Part shown: in pieces, positions 31,964 through 46,233 of the stretch
Position numbering within the stretch: the stretch's first letter is position 1
Layout: each line of letters begins with the position of its first letter
Assembly (NCBI RefSeq): GCF_963666025.1
Contig: NZ_OY762552.1
Location: forward strand, 1,054,001 to 1,118,000
From: an uncultured Methanobacterium sp.
GTDB lineage: Archaea; Methanobacteriota; Methanobacteria; Methanobacteriales; Methanobacteriaceae
Direction of reading: 5' to 3'
DNA: 64,000 nucleotides
Notes under the pieces: model-generated
What the model was told of the DNA's origin: nothing
The model's input: only the letters and a program-made list of their open reading frames with translations
The model's database searches: none
Position numbers and translations under genes: made by a program

Positions 31964-33102
31964 TATTTTTTCCCTCTTTTCAATGACCATACTGCCAGTC
32001 CCAGAAACAAGATGGCGAATAGCACCAGAGCAGCCAGATCAGGCCATATCTTTTCCAGTCCCCATCCTTTAAGCATAACTGCCCGGCAGGCATCCACAGC
32101 ATAGGTGGGAGGCACCAGGTAAGAAAATGGCCTTAACCATTCAGGTATAGCCTGTATGGGCCAGAATACACCAGAAAGTAGGAATGCAGGTAATACCACA
32201 AATGGGAAAAATTGTATTGCCTGTTCAGGTCTTTTGGCCATACTGGAGAGTAATATTCCCAGTGCCTGACAGGTGACCGCCAGAATGGCTACAGCCAGGA
32301 AGGCCAGGAGCACATTCCCCACTACCATAATGTTGAAGACCAAAATGGCTATGGCCAGTAAAAGGGCAACTTGTATAACACCTAAAGTACCAAAAGTGAT
32401 GGCATATCCAGTTACAACCTCCCCTTCAGTGACTGGGGTGGCCAGTACTCTTTCCAGTGTGCCATTGGACCTTTCCCCCACAAAGGTAATGAGGGTCAGT
32501 ATGGTGGTGAGGAGGTATACCACAAAAGCCAGAATCCCTGGAACAAAGAAATCAATGAAATCAGCATCCTGGCCATAAATAGGTTCAGAAATGACTTTTA
32601 ATGCAGGGTTAACTCCTTCTGCAGCCATTGTATCAGAGAGTGCCTGGTTTACAGTCTTCAGTATGGCATTCTTTATGTTGGTTATACTGTCATCACCCTG
32701 AATTATTATCTGCCCACTATCAGGATAGGATGAATTCTGTGTTTTTGAAACCGCATTCCGGGTGAAATTCTCCGGGAATATGATCACAGCTGATGCCTGG
32801 CCATCGGTAACCTTTTGCCGGGCTTCATCAACGTTATCTGAGTTTTGAATATTCAAAACCTTGGTATCCATATGGGAAATGATAGTTTCTGAGAGATAGG
32901 TGGTGTTACCCATGGGAGGGGTGAACCCCTGATCCTGGTTGACAATAATAACATTTACACCTTCCACATCACCGCTGAAGGCTACTCCAAACACACACAT
33001 TGCAAATATTGGTGCTAAAAATAACATAGCCAGACTACGCTTGTCATTGGCTACATCCCGAAATACACGTCGGCTGACAGCCATAATACGGTAAAATTTC
33101 AC
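31963..33102 (-). CDS. ABC-2 type transporter permease
   Basis: A 379-residue export permease. It has an N-terminal membrane helix (SLAMLFLAPIFAMCVFGVAF), a large extracytoplasmic domain (about residues 45-200) and five to six helices in the C-terminal part, including the ABC-2 hallmark FVGERSNGTLERVLATPVTEGEVVTGY and GVFWPIQAIPEWLRPFSYLVPPTYAVDA. This is the DrrB/YhhJ-like architecture used for drugs, lipids or small peptides. The start overlaps the end of the ATPase gene by 4 bp, indicating coupled translation. Substrate unknown. Confidence 0.9.
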   Translation of the reverse strand: MKFYRIMAVSRRVFRDVANDKRSLAMLFLAPIFAMCVFGVAFSGDVEGVNVIIVNQDQGFTPPMGNTTYLSETIISHMDTKVLNIQNSDNVDEARQKVTDGQASAVIIFPENFTRNAVSKTQNSSYPDSGQIIIQGDDSITNIKNAILKTVNQALSDTMAAEGVNPALKVISEPIYGQDADFIDFFVPGILAFVVYLLTTILTLITFVGERSNGTLERVLATPVTEGEVVTGYAITFGTLGVIQVALLLAIAILVFNIMVVGNVLLAFLAVAILAVTCQALGILLSSMAKRPEQAIQFFPFVVLPAFLLSGVFWPIQAIPEWLRPFSYLVPPTYAVDACRAVMLKGWGLEKIWPDLAALVLFAILFLGLAVWSLKRGKK

Positions 33103-33857
33103 AGAACCACCTCCTTCTGATTTTTTTCATCCTGCTGGGAGAACATCAGGAAAGCATCTTCCAGAGAATCCTTACCACTTTCTTTTAGAAGTTCTGCAGG
33201 TGTGTTTTCTGCTATGAGTTTACCCCGTTGCATGAATCCTATGCGGTCGCAGTGGCGGGCCTCATCCATGTAGTGGGTGGTCATGAGTATGGTTATGCCA
33301 TTCTCCCGTAGCTGGTTGAAGTAGTTCCAGAAGGATACCCGTAGCTGGGGATCCACCCCCACTGTGGGTTCATCCAGGAAGAGGAGTTGGGGTTGGTGAA
33401 TGAGGGTGCAGGCCAGGGAAAGTCTGTGTTTCATTCCTCCACTGAGATTTTCAGCCATTTCATTCTTCCAGGGAAGCAGATCCACAAATTGCAGGAGTTC
33501 ATTCTCCCTTTTTTCTATTTCAGCCTTTTCAAGGTTGAAAATCCTTCCATAAAAATTCATGTTCTGTTCCACAGTTAATCCAGGGTAAATACCTGTTTCC
33601 TGAGGCATGTAACCGATCTGGGGTGCTATGTCACCATCAGGAATTTTCACTCCCATCACCTGGGCATTTCCAGAACTGGGAGTCAGTACACTGCATAACA
33701 TTTTTATAAGTGTGGTTTTACCCGCACCATTTGGACCTAAAAGACCGTAAATTTCCCCTTTTTTGACTTTTAGATCCATACTGTTTACCGCTAGGAAATT
33801 TCCATATTTTTTGGTTATTCCCGAGGTTTCAATCGAGTATTGGCCTTCTTGAATCAT
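33099..33857 (-). CDS. ABC transporter ATP-binding protein
   Basis: A 252-residue nucleotide-binding subunit for the ABC-2 permease that follows. Walker A is GPNGAGKTTL, Q-loop YMPQETG, signature LSGGMKHRLSLA, Walker B LLFLDEPTVGVDP, and H-loop MTTHYMDEARHCDRIG. The ATG at 33857 (MIQEGQYS) has AGGTGGG five bases upstream, so I prefer it to the ATG at 33878. It is divergent from a TrmB-type regulator 250 bp away, which probably controls the two-gene exporter operon. Confidence 0.93.
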   Translation of the reverse strand: MIQEGQYSIETSGITKKYGNFLAVNSMDLKVKKGEIYGLLGPNGAGKTTLIKMLCSVLTPSSGNAQVMGVKIPDGDIAPQIGYMPQETGIYPGLTVEQNMNFYGRIFNLEKAEIEKRENELLQFVDLLPWKNEMAENLSGGMKHRLSLACTLIHQPQLLFLDEPTVGVDPQLRVSFWNYFNQLRENGITILMTTHYMDEARHCDRIGFMQRGKLIAENTPAELLKESGKDSLEDAFLMFSQQDEKNQKEVVL

Positions 33858-34110
33858 TATCCCACCTACAAATTTCATATTTTTTGATTAATCCACATTT
33901 TCCATTAGAATCATGTGCAATCTGCCAGAATTCACAGTAATTGATCTTACCATCAGCAAGTTTTTATATGTTTTGTAACTAAGTGAGTATAAAATGAAAC
34001 AATAAATTGAGTATGGAACCTATGCATTCATTTGATTCAGAATTGAAATTGCAGCCAGAATTACAAGTATTTTATTTAAAATGATAATTCAATAGAAAAA
34101 GGTGATCTGT

Positions 34111-34920
34111 ATGGTGAGCAGGGAAAGTTTAGAGGCCCTAAAAACACTGGGACTCACAGATTATGAAACAAGGACCTATGTGGCATTAAACTCAATCATA
34201 TCTGGAACAGCAACTGAAATAAGTAGGGTTTCACAGGTTCCCCGGTCCAGAATATATAATATCTTAAAAAACCTGGGAAAAAAAGGTTTTCTGGAGATTG
34301 GTAAGGGAAAACCACTGACATTTACAGTGATCCCTCCCCATGAGGTTTTTGAAAAAAACAGGAATGAAATAAAAAAAAGTATGGATCGGGCCGAGGCAGA
34401 GTTAAACATGGTCTACGAGAGCCAGATACCCAATGTACCTGCACCAATATGGCTCATTCACGGTCCGGATAAGATAGTGAATAAAGAGATGGAATTAATA
34501 TCCCGTGCAAAAGAATCTCTTTTCATAATGGGAGGGTTAATGTTCCCCAATGAACCATATTTACTCAAGGAAGCACTTCCTAAAGCAACCAAGAAAGGGG
34601 TTAACACCCGGATGTTAACTGCACCCACCTGTAAAGTGGATCAAATGGAAATTCCCACCATGAAGATCATGAAGGAAATACCGGTAGAGCTTAAGTTTTT
34701 CCCAGTACCCTACATTAAACTGGTGGTACGGGATAAAGAGGAAATGCTCATAGCATTCTGCAAACTATCGGGTGAAATGGCTGTATCAGAAACTGCAATA
34801 GGGATCTGGAACCAGTATGAAGAATTTGTTGATACAATAACCGGAATATACGAGTTCATATGGAATATGGATTTTTTCAGCCAGGCTTTCAATCCTAAAA
34901 AGTCTTTAAATATGGAATAA
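34111..34920 (+). CDS. TrmB-family transcriptional regulator
   Basis: A 269-residue regulator. The winged helix-turn-helix at residues about 1-80 (LKTLGLTDYETRTYVALNS, ATEISRVSQVPRSRIYNILKNLGKKGFLE) is typical of TrmB, followed by a short coiled coil and a phospholipase-D-like sensor domain (ELISRAKESLFIMGGLMFP ... IKLVVRDKEEMLIAFCKL). ATG 34111 follows AGGTGAT by five bases, so the GTG at 34102 is not used. Divergent from the ABC-2 exporter operon, the likely target. The ligand is unknown, although sugars are bound by the studied TrmB proteins. Confidence 0.87.
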   Translation: MVSRESLEALKTLGLTDYETRTYVALNSIISGTATEISRVSQVPRSRIYNILKNLGKKGFLEIGKGKPLTFTVIPPHEVFEKNRNEIKKSMDRAEAELNMVYESQIPNVPAPIWLIHGPDKIVNKEMELISRAKESLFIMGGLMFPNEPYLLKEALPKATKKGVNTRMLTAPTCKVDQMEIPTMKIMKEIPVELKFFPVPYIKLVVRDKEEMLIAFCKLSGEMAVSETAIGIWNQYEEFVDTITGIYEFIWNMDFFSQAFNPKKSLNME

Positions 34921-35144
34921 ATATTGAATAAAATAATTAATAAATTGAATTGTAACACTCAATAAATATGAAATGAGTAAATGGAATAAATAAGATATGG
35001 AATTACTGGATAGATTTATAATGACTAATACTTTCTTATAGATTAAATACAAAATCTTTTAATAGTTTTTAATACTCAAATTCTTGAAGTTTCTATCTGT
35101 TATACCCCTTGAAATAATTTTAATAAAAATAAATGGTTTTTTAA

Positions 35145-36197
<1,053 letters not shown>

Positions 36198-36405
36198 TTA
36201 TACTTAAATCCGATTATATCTCCAAATATTGTCGAATCTGTTTAATCCCCCATAATTGGTACCAATAATTGTTATTTTTATTTATTTTTACCTTTTTTTA
36301 ATGATATTATCAAAATATGATACTAGCTATACCTGATTACCAAATATATTAATTTAATCCGTTCTAATACATTCAATTGATCATTTCTACTCTCGTTTGT
36401 CCATT

Positions 36406-37704
<1,299 letters not shown>

Positions 37705-37773
37705 TTAATTATCCCCAGAAATTTTTAATTCAAATTATTTTCTTAAAAAAATTTTACCCAAAGATTTATTGGC

Positions 37774-37805
<32 letters not shown>

Positions 37806-37919
37806 TAAAATAACTAAACTTATTCTGGGTGTTCTAAAAATAGAGAGCCTGGTTTAATACTATCCAATATAAAGTTAATCTAAATTATTAGAATACTAGT
37901 ATTGACTCTTTAAATGAAT

Positions 37920-38188
<269 letters not shown>

Positions 38189-38445
38189 ATTAAAAAAAAA
38201 TCAATGAAAGGATTTGTTTAAAAACTTAAAATCAGTTTTTATCCTTTTTTAGAAATTCGTTGCATTTTTATCCTATTTTAAAATTATCTTATTTTGTAAT
38301 TTATTATTTTTCCTAAAATCACTGAAAATGAGTTAATTTACTAAAAAACTAGCTCTTATTAAGATATACTCTAGTAGGATAGTTCTTAGAAGGTAATTCC
38401 TATAAATGTGATTCCTATAAAGATAATTCTTAATAATGATAATTC

Positions 38446-38949
<504 letters not shown>

Positions 38950-38970
38950 GGAATAATCACCTGATTAATT

Positions 38971-39234
38971 TGTACTATCAGTTTTATTTTAATTTAACCC
39001 CATTTAATTAAAATTTTTTGTTTTTGAATTCTTTGAAATCCTAGTCATTTAATTTAGGTATCTATGGATTAGTTTATGGATTAGTTTCTGAATTTTAGTA
39101 CTAATATCTCATAAAATTTCAGTTACCCCTATTTCATAATTATAATATGATTTTGATTTGTGATCTTTCATTTGGTATTGCTCATATAATTAATTTTATG
39201 CACATATATGTACTCTAAAGGTTTAAATAGTACA
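38971..39234. promoter_or_regulatory. trpY/trpE divergent control region with TRP-box-like sites
   Basis: TGTACT at 39209-39214 and its complement AGTACA at 39229-39234 flank the trpE TATA box TTTAAATA (39222-39229), the second overlapping its last base. A third TGTACT (38971-38976) lies 22 bp before the trpY start, where it could block the trpY initiation region. Known TrpY boxes have consensus TGTACA. The spacing implies TrpY binding would exclude TBP from trpE. Confidence 0.75.
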
Positions 39235-39263
39235 ATGAAGTATAGGAGTGTTAGTGAATAACA

Positions 39264-40651
<1,388 letters not shown>

Positions 40652-40655
<4 letters not shown>

Positions 40656-41230
40656 TTCTAATAATCGATAATTATGACTCTTTCACCTATAACCTCTATC
40701 AACTGGTGGGAGAATTTGAAAAAAACATTCAAGTCTTCAGGAATGATGAAATAACTGTGGAAGAAATAAAAAACTTGCAACCTGACCGGATCATAATATC
40801 CCCGGGCCCTGGAAACCCAGAAAATGAGAGGGATTTCGGTGTCTCCAGAGACACCATCCTGGAACTTGGCCAGGAAATACCCGTACTGGGCGTTTGCCTC
40901 GGACATCAGGGAATTTTCACAGCCTTTGGTGGTGAAATCACCCGTACAGAACCAGTCCACGGGAAAAAGAGTCTGATTCATCATCAAAATACAGGCATGT
41001 TCCAAGGTGTTAAAAGCCCACTCCAGGCAGCAAGGTATCACTCCCTGGTCTGCAAAAGGGACAGTACACCACCTTCCATGGACATACTAGCTGAAACAGA
41101 TGATGGGATGATAATGGCAATTAAACACCATGATTATCCCATATTTGGCCTCCAATTCCACCCAGAGTCCATTGGAACTGGTGATGGTCGGAGGATCATG
41201 AAAAATTTTCTGGAGATGGAAGTTTCATGA
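40652..41230 (+). CDS. trpG: Anthranilate synthase component II (glutamine amidotransferase)
   Basis: Class I glutamine amidotransferase of 192 residues that supplies ammonia to TrpE. The nucleophile elbow GVCLGHQGIF holds the catalytic Cys near 84; ISPGPGNPEN forms the oxyanion region; FQFHPES supplies the His-Glu pair near 170. It overlaps trpE and trpC by 4 bp each, so the three are translationally coupled. No fused domain. Confidence 0.96.
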
Positions 41231-42027
41231 AATTCGCTGACATAATCCGAGAAAGGGAAAGGTTGCTGGAGATAAGGAAAAAATATCAACCACTGGCTGA
41301 ACTTAAAGAAAACATTAAACGGATTAAGCTTCGAACAGATTTTAAAAAATCACTAATTAAAGAAGATGATGTTTCTATTATCTGCGAGTACAAACCAGCA
41401 TCCCCTTCCCTTGGCAAAATCAGCCAGCTTACAGTGGGTGATGTGGTTCCCCTGTTTGAGGAAGGAGGGGCCAGTGCAGTGAGTGTGCTGACTGAAGAAT
41501 CATATTTTAAAAGCAACATTGACAATCTGAAACTGGCCTGCAGAATAACCCGACTTCCCCTACTTCGCAAGGATTTCATCCTGGATCCCTATCAGATCTA
41601 CGAAGCCCGGGCCTACGGTGCAAGTGCAGTTCTTTTAATGGCCGACATATATCCAGATCTGAAGGAAGGGATTGAAATATGCAAATACCTGGATATGTAT
41701 GCCCTGGTGGAATGTAAAAACCCTGAAGAAATAGAAAAAGCCGTTAAAGCCGGAGCAGAAGTAATAGGGATAAACAATAGGGACTTCAATGATTTTAAGA
41801 TTGATCTAGGGAGAACCGAAAAACTGGCCAGTTACGTGCCCTCAAATATCACCCTGGTATCAGAAAGTGGAGTTCAAAGCCCGGAAGATGTGAATTTCCT
41901 ATCTAAACTGGGCGTAGATGCCCTTCTGGTGGGAAGCAGTATTATGAAATCTTCCCATATCCTGGAAAAAGTTAACAGCCTGGTACTTGCAGGGAAAAAT
42001 TCCAAAACCCCAAGACAAAAGAGATGA
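41227..42027 (+). CDS. trpC: Indole-3-glycerol phosphate synthase
   Basis: Closes the indole ring from CdRP. The 266-residue TIM barrel shows ICEYKPASPSLGKI (Lys and Ser of the active site), VSVLTEESYFKSNI, LPLLRKDFILDPYQI, YALVECKNPEEIE, VIGINNRDFNDFKIDL and LVSESGVQSPEDV. The N-terminal helix-rich extension precedes strand one, as usual. It starts in a 4-bp overlap with trpG and is followed by trpF after 51 bp. Confidence 0.96.
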   Translation: MKFADIIRERERLLEIRKKYQPLAELKENIKRIKLRTDFKKSLIKEDDVSIICEYKPASPSLGKISQLTVGDVVPLFEEGGASAVSVLTEESYFKSNIDNLKLACRITRLPLLRKDFILDPYQIYEARAYGASAVLLMADIYPDLKEGIEICKYLDMYALVECKNPEEIEKAVKAGAEVIGINNRDFNDFKIDLGRTEKLASYVPSNITLVSESGVQSPEDVNFLSKLGVDALLVGSSIMKSSHILEKVNSLVLAGKNSKTPRQKR

Positions 42028-42078
42028 TTAGAAACCAGAATATCAAAGGGATAATTAAGGATACGAAAGGTTAAGGAC

Positions 42079-42810
42079 ATGAATATTAAAATCTGTGGAA
42101 TACGCCGAAAAGAAGACCTTTCAACTTGTTTAAAAGCTGGCGCAGACTTAATGGGATTTATCAACATCAAAAGATCCAAAAGAATGGTTGAAATTCAAGA
42201 CATCAAAGAATTAACCTCATTTATGAAGGATAAAACGAAGGCGGTGCTTGTAATTGAGCCCAAAAATATGGCGGATGCCAAGGAAAGGATAGATAAAACA
42301 GGATTGAAGAATATACAACTCCATTCCCTCTCGGCTGGTGAGATAGATAGGTTGAAAAAAGATTATCAACTAAACAGGGCAACAGAGGAAAATCAACAAA
42401 TTAGGGAAGAACATATGATTGAAGATAATAACGGGGATTTAACAGTTACCAGGGCCCTGGGATTATCAGAAGTAATGTATCCTGAAAAAATTAAGGAAAT
42501 TCAAGATTTTGCCAACATCTGCGATTATATTCTCTTTGATTACGAAGTTAAAGGGAAAACAGGTGGAACTGGAAGATGTATCCCCACAAAAACAGCTATT
42601 GAAGCTGCAAAAATTGCAAAGGATGTCAACTCTAATTTAAAACTATTCCTGGCCGGAGGAATGGATAAAAAAAGGATTGAAGAGGAATCAGAGACCCTGG
42701 AAAAATTCTTTGACTTTGTGGATGTTAACTCCGGAGTGGAAGATGAACCCGGGGTTAAAAATGCTGCTAAAATAATGGAATTAATGAAAATCAAGGAATT
42801 GAAAAATTAA
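42079..42810 (+). CDS. trpF: Phosphoribosylanthranilate isomerase
   Basis: Amadori rearrangement of PRA to CdRP. The catalytic Cys is in MNIKICGIRR (Cys7) and the acid Asp in ILFDYEVKGKTGGTGR. With 243 residues it is about 35 longer than usual; the excess is a hydrophilic insert near residues 95-120 (RATEENQQIREEHMIEDNNG), before GLSEVMYPEK. LFLAGGMDKKRI and VDVNSGVEDEPGVK are the phosphate-binding end of the barrel. An AAGG site precedes the ATG. A 155-bp gap separates it from trpB, with a weak TATA-like TTTAAATG near 42914 that could be an internal promoter. Confidence 0.92.
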   Translation: MNIKICGIRRKEDLSTCLKAGADLMGFINIKRSKRMVEIQDIKELTSFMKDKTKAVLVIEPKNMADAKERIDKTGLKNIQLHSLSAGEIDRLKKDYQLNRATEENQQIREEHMIEDNNGDLTVTRALGLSEVMYPEKIKEIQDFANICDYILFDYEVKGKTGGTGRCIPTKTAIEAAKIAKDVNSNLKLFLAGGMDKKRIEEESETLEKFFDFVDVNSGVEDEPGVKNAAKIMELMKIKELKN

Positions 42811-42956
42811 GGAATTAAATTAAATAATTACATAAACAGGACAATTAAATCAAATATATTTCAATGAACAAACTTGAAATATTTTAATGATTAAAATAAA
42901 GATAAATTAACGATTTAAATGGGAATTAAAATCTAATTAATTCTTTAAATTGAAAT

Positions 42957-44143
<1,187 letters not shown>

Positions 44144-44147
<4 letters not shown>

Positions 44148-44962
44148 ATACAAAAGAAGCAGAAAGCTACCAGGATATGTTTGCCCGGGTTAAATCCAAA
44201 AATGAGGGTGCTTTCATTCCATTTATAGTGGCGGGAGACCCTGACTTTGACACCTCCCTGGAGATAGTGAAAACCTTCGTGGAAAATGGTGCTGATGCCC
44301 TGGAGATAGGATTTGCTTTCAGTGACCCGGTTGCTGATGGTCCCACAGTTCAGGATTCCGATTTAAGGGCACTTAAATCTGGTATGACCACCAAGAGGGG
44401 ATTTGAATTTATCAAAAAAATCAGAGAATTCACACCCATACCCATTGGCCTGCTGGTGTACTACAACCTGATTTACAAGATGGGTGTTAACCAGTTCTAT
44501 GAAGCTGCCTTTGAAAGTGGAGTGAACGCTATTTTAGCAGCAGATTTACCCCCTGAAGAATCAGAAGATGCGATTTGTGCCTCCAAAGAGTATGGGGTTC
44601 AGCAGATCTTCATGGCTGCCCAGACTACCAGCAATGAAAGGTTGGAAAAAATTTCCAAACTCTGTGATGGATTTCTGTACGTGGTGGCAGTTATGGGAGT
44701 TACTGGAGCAAGAGGGAATCTCCAGACAAGTTCTGTAGACCTTATTAAGAGGGTAAGAAGTCATACCGACCTTCCACTGAGTGTTGGTTTTGGTATTTCC
44801 AAACCAGAACACGTTGCCAGTGTGATCAGTGCCGGGGCAGATGGAGCCATTGTGGCCAGTGCCATACTGGATCTCGTAACTGAAAATCTAGAGGATAAAA
44901 AGATAATGCTGGATGAAATTGGGTCTTTCTGTCGCGACCTCAAGGAAGCAACCCGGAAGTAA
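44144..44962 (+). CDS. trpA: Tryptophan synthase alpha chain
   Basis: Cleaves indole-glycerol phosphate and channels indole to TrpB. The 272-residue TIM barrel shows AFIPFIVAGDPDFDTSLEIV, ADALEIGFAFSDPVADGPTVQ with the catalytic Glu and Asp, LVYYNLIYKMGV, ILAADLPPEES, VAVMGVTGARG and LSVGFGISKPEHV. Position four of EIGFAFSDP is Phe-Ala where bacterial enzymes usually have Pro-Phe, a minor variation. Overlaps trpB, followed by trpD after 28 bp. Confidence 0.96.
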
Positions 44963-44990
44963 ATTACAGTAATATGAAGGTTATGGTTCA

Positions 44991-46073
44991 ATGATTGCAG
45001 AATGTTTAAGTAAGGTAACCTCCAGGCAGGATCTAAGTGAAGATGAAGCTTATGAGTGTATGGTGGAAATGATGGGTGGTCAGTCAAGTGATATGGAGAT
45101 GGCTGCATTTCTATCGGCACTGGCCACTAAAGGTGAAGTTGTTGATGAGATAACCGGATTTGTTAAGGCCATGCGTGAGTTTTCCATCAAGGTGTCCCCC
45201 CAGTTGGACGAACCACTGGTTGACACCTGCGGTACTGGGGGAGATAGCTTTAAAACATTTAATATCAGCACCATTGCCACCCTAATTGCAGCAGCATCTG
45301 GTGTTCCCATTGCCAAACATGGAAACCGTGCTATAAGCAGTAAATGTGGTGGTGCGGATATTTTGGAGGCCATGGGAGTGAATATAAATTGTGATGCAGC
45401 TGGTGTGGAGTTTTGCCTGGAAAATGCAGGGATAGGGTTCATGTTTGCCCCTAACTTCCATCCCGCCATGAAACAGGTTATGCCTGTACGCAGACAGCTG
45501 GGTATTCGCACGGTTTTCAATATTTTAGGACCATTAACTTCCCCAGCCAGTGCAGATATCCATCTCATGGGTGTTTTCCATCCAGACTACGTGGAGTTAA
45601 TTGCCCAGGTCCTCAAAAATTTAGGAGTTAAAAGGGCCATGGTAATGCATGGTTTTGATGAAGCGGGCCACCCAGCCCTGGATGAAATTTCCCTCATTGG
45701 CAAAACTACCGCCGCAATTCTGGATAATGGTAAAATAGAAGTCCTTCAAATTTATCCAGAAGATTTTGGGCTTCAAACAGTTGACAAAGATTTGATCCGG
45801 GCTCAGGATACTCTTTCAGAAAACCTGGAGATTGCAATGGAAGTTCTGGAGGGGAAAATGGAAAATCCTGCTCAGAAGGCAAGGATGGATATCTGTCTAG
45901 CCAATGCAGGGGCTATCCTTTTCCTGGCAGGCAAGGCCCGTGACCTTAAAGAGGGAGTGGAGTTAGCCCGAGAAAACATCCATAACGGATATGCCCTGGA
46001 AAAATTGCAGGAGTTTGTGAGAGTTAGCAATGATTCAGAGCAATCTAAAGCAACAAATCACAACAGTGTCTAG
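44991..46073 (+). CDS. trpD: Anthranilate phosphoribosyltransferase
   Basis: Joins anthranilate to PRPP. The 360-residue protein has the DTCGTGGDSFKTFNIST PRPP-binding loop near residue 74, KHGNRAISSKCGGADILEAMG, and FNILGPLTSPA. The N-terminal helical domain (LSKVTSRQDLSEDEAYECM) is normal, and the last 40 residues (VELARENIHNGYALEKLQEFV) complete the fold, with a polar tail. Last gene of trpEGCFBAD. The next 160 bp is purine-rich DNA without a visible gene; the convergent metal ATPase ends there. Confidence 0.96.
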   Translation: MIAECLSKVTSRQDLSEDEAYECMVEMMGGQSSDMEMAAFLSALATKGEVVDEITGFVKAMREFSIKVSPQLDEPLVDTCGTGGDSFKTFNISTIATLIAAASGVPIAKHGNRAISSKCGGADILEAMGVNINCDAAGVEFCLENAGIGFMFAPNFHPAMKQVMPVRRQLGIRTVFNILGPLTSPASADIHLMGVFHPDYVELIAQVLKNLGVKRAMVMHGFDEAGHPALDEISLIGKTTAAILDNGKIEVLQIYPEDFGLQTVDKDLIRAQDTLSENLEIAMEVLEGKMENPAQKARMDICLANAGAILFLAGKARDLKEGVELARENIHNGYALEKLQEFVRVSNDSEQSKATNHNSV

Positions 46074-46233
46074 TTAAATAAAAAGTAAACTAATGATTTG
46101 AGAAAAAAGAATTTGTTATAATGAAACATTAAAAAAAAAGAATTGAAAAAGGGAGAAAAGAGAAAAAGGGATTTAAAAGGAGAGATTGGAAAAGAGGAAA
46201 TTGAAAAGAGGAAATAAAAAAAATAAAAAAATT

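Noticed and set aside
46074..46233. Purine-rich GAAAAGAGG stretches between trpD and the Zn ATPase
   Set aside because: Simple-sequence composition without a gene or clear terminator stem.
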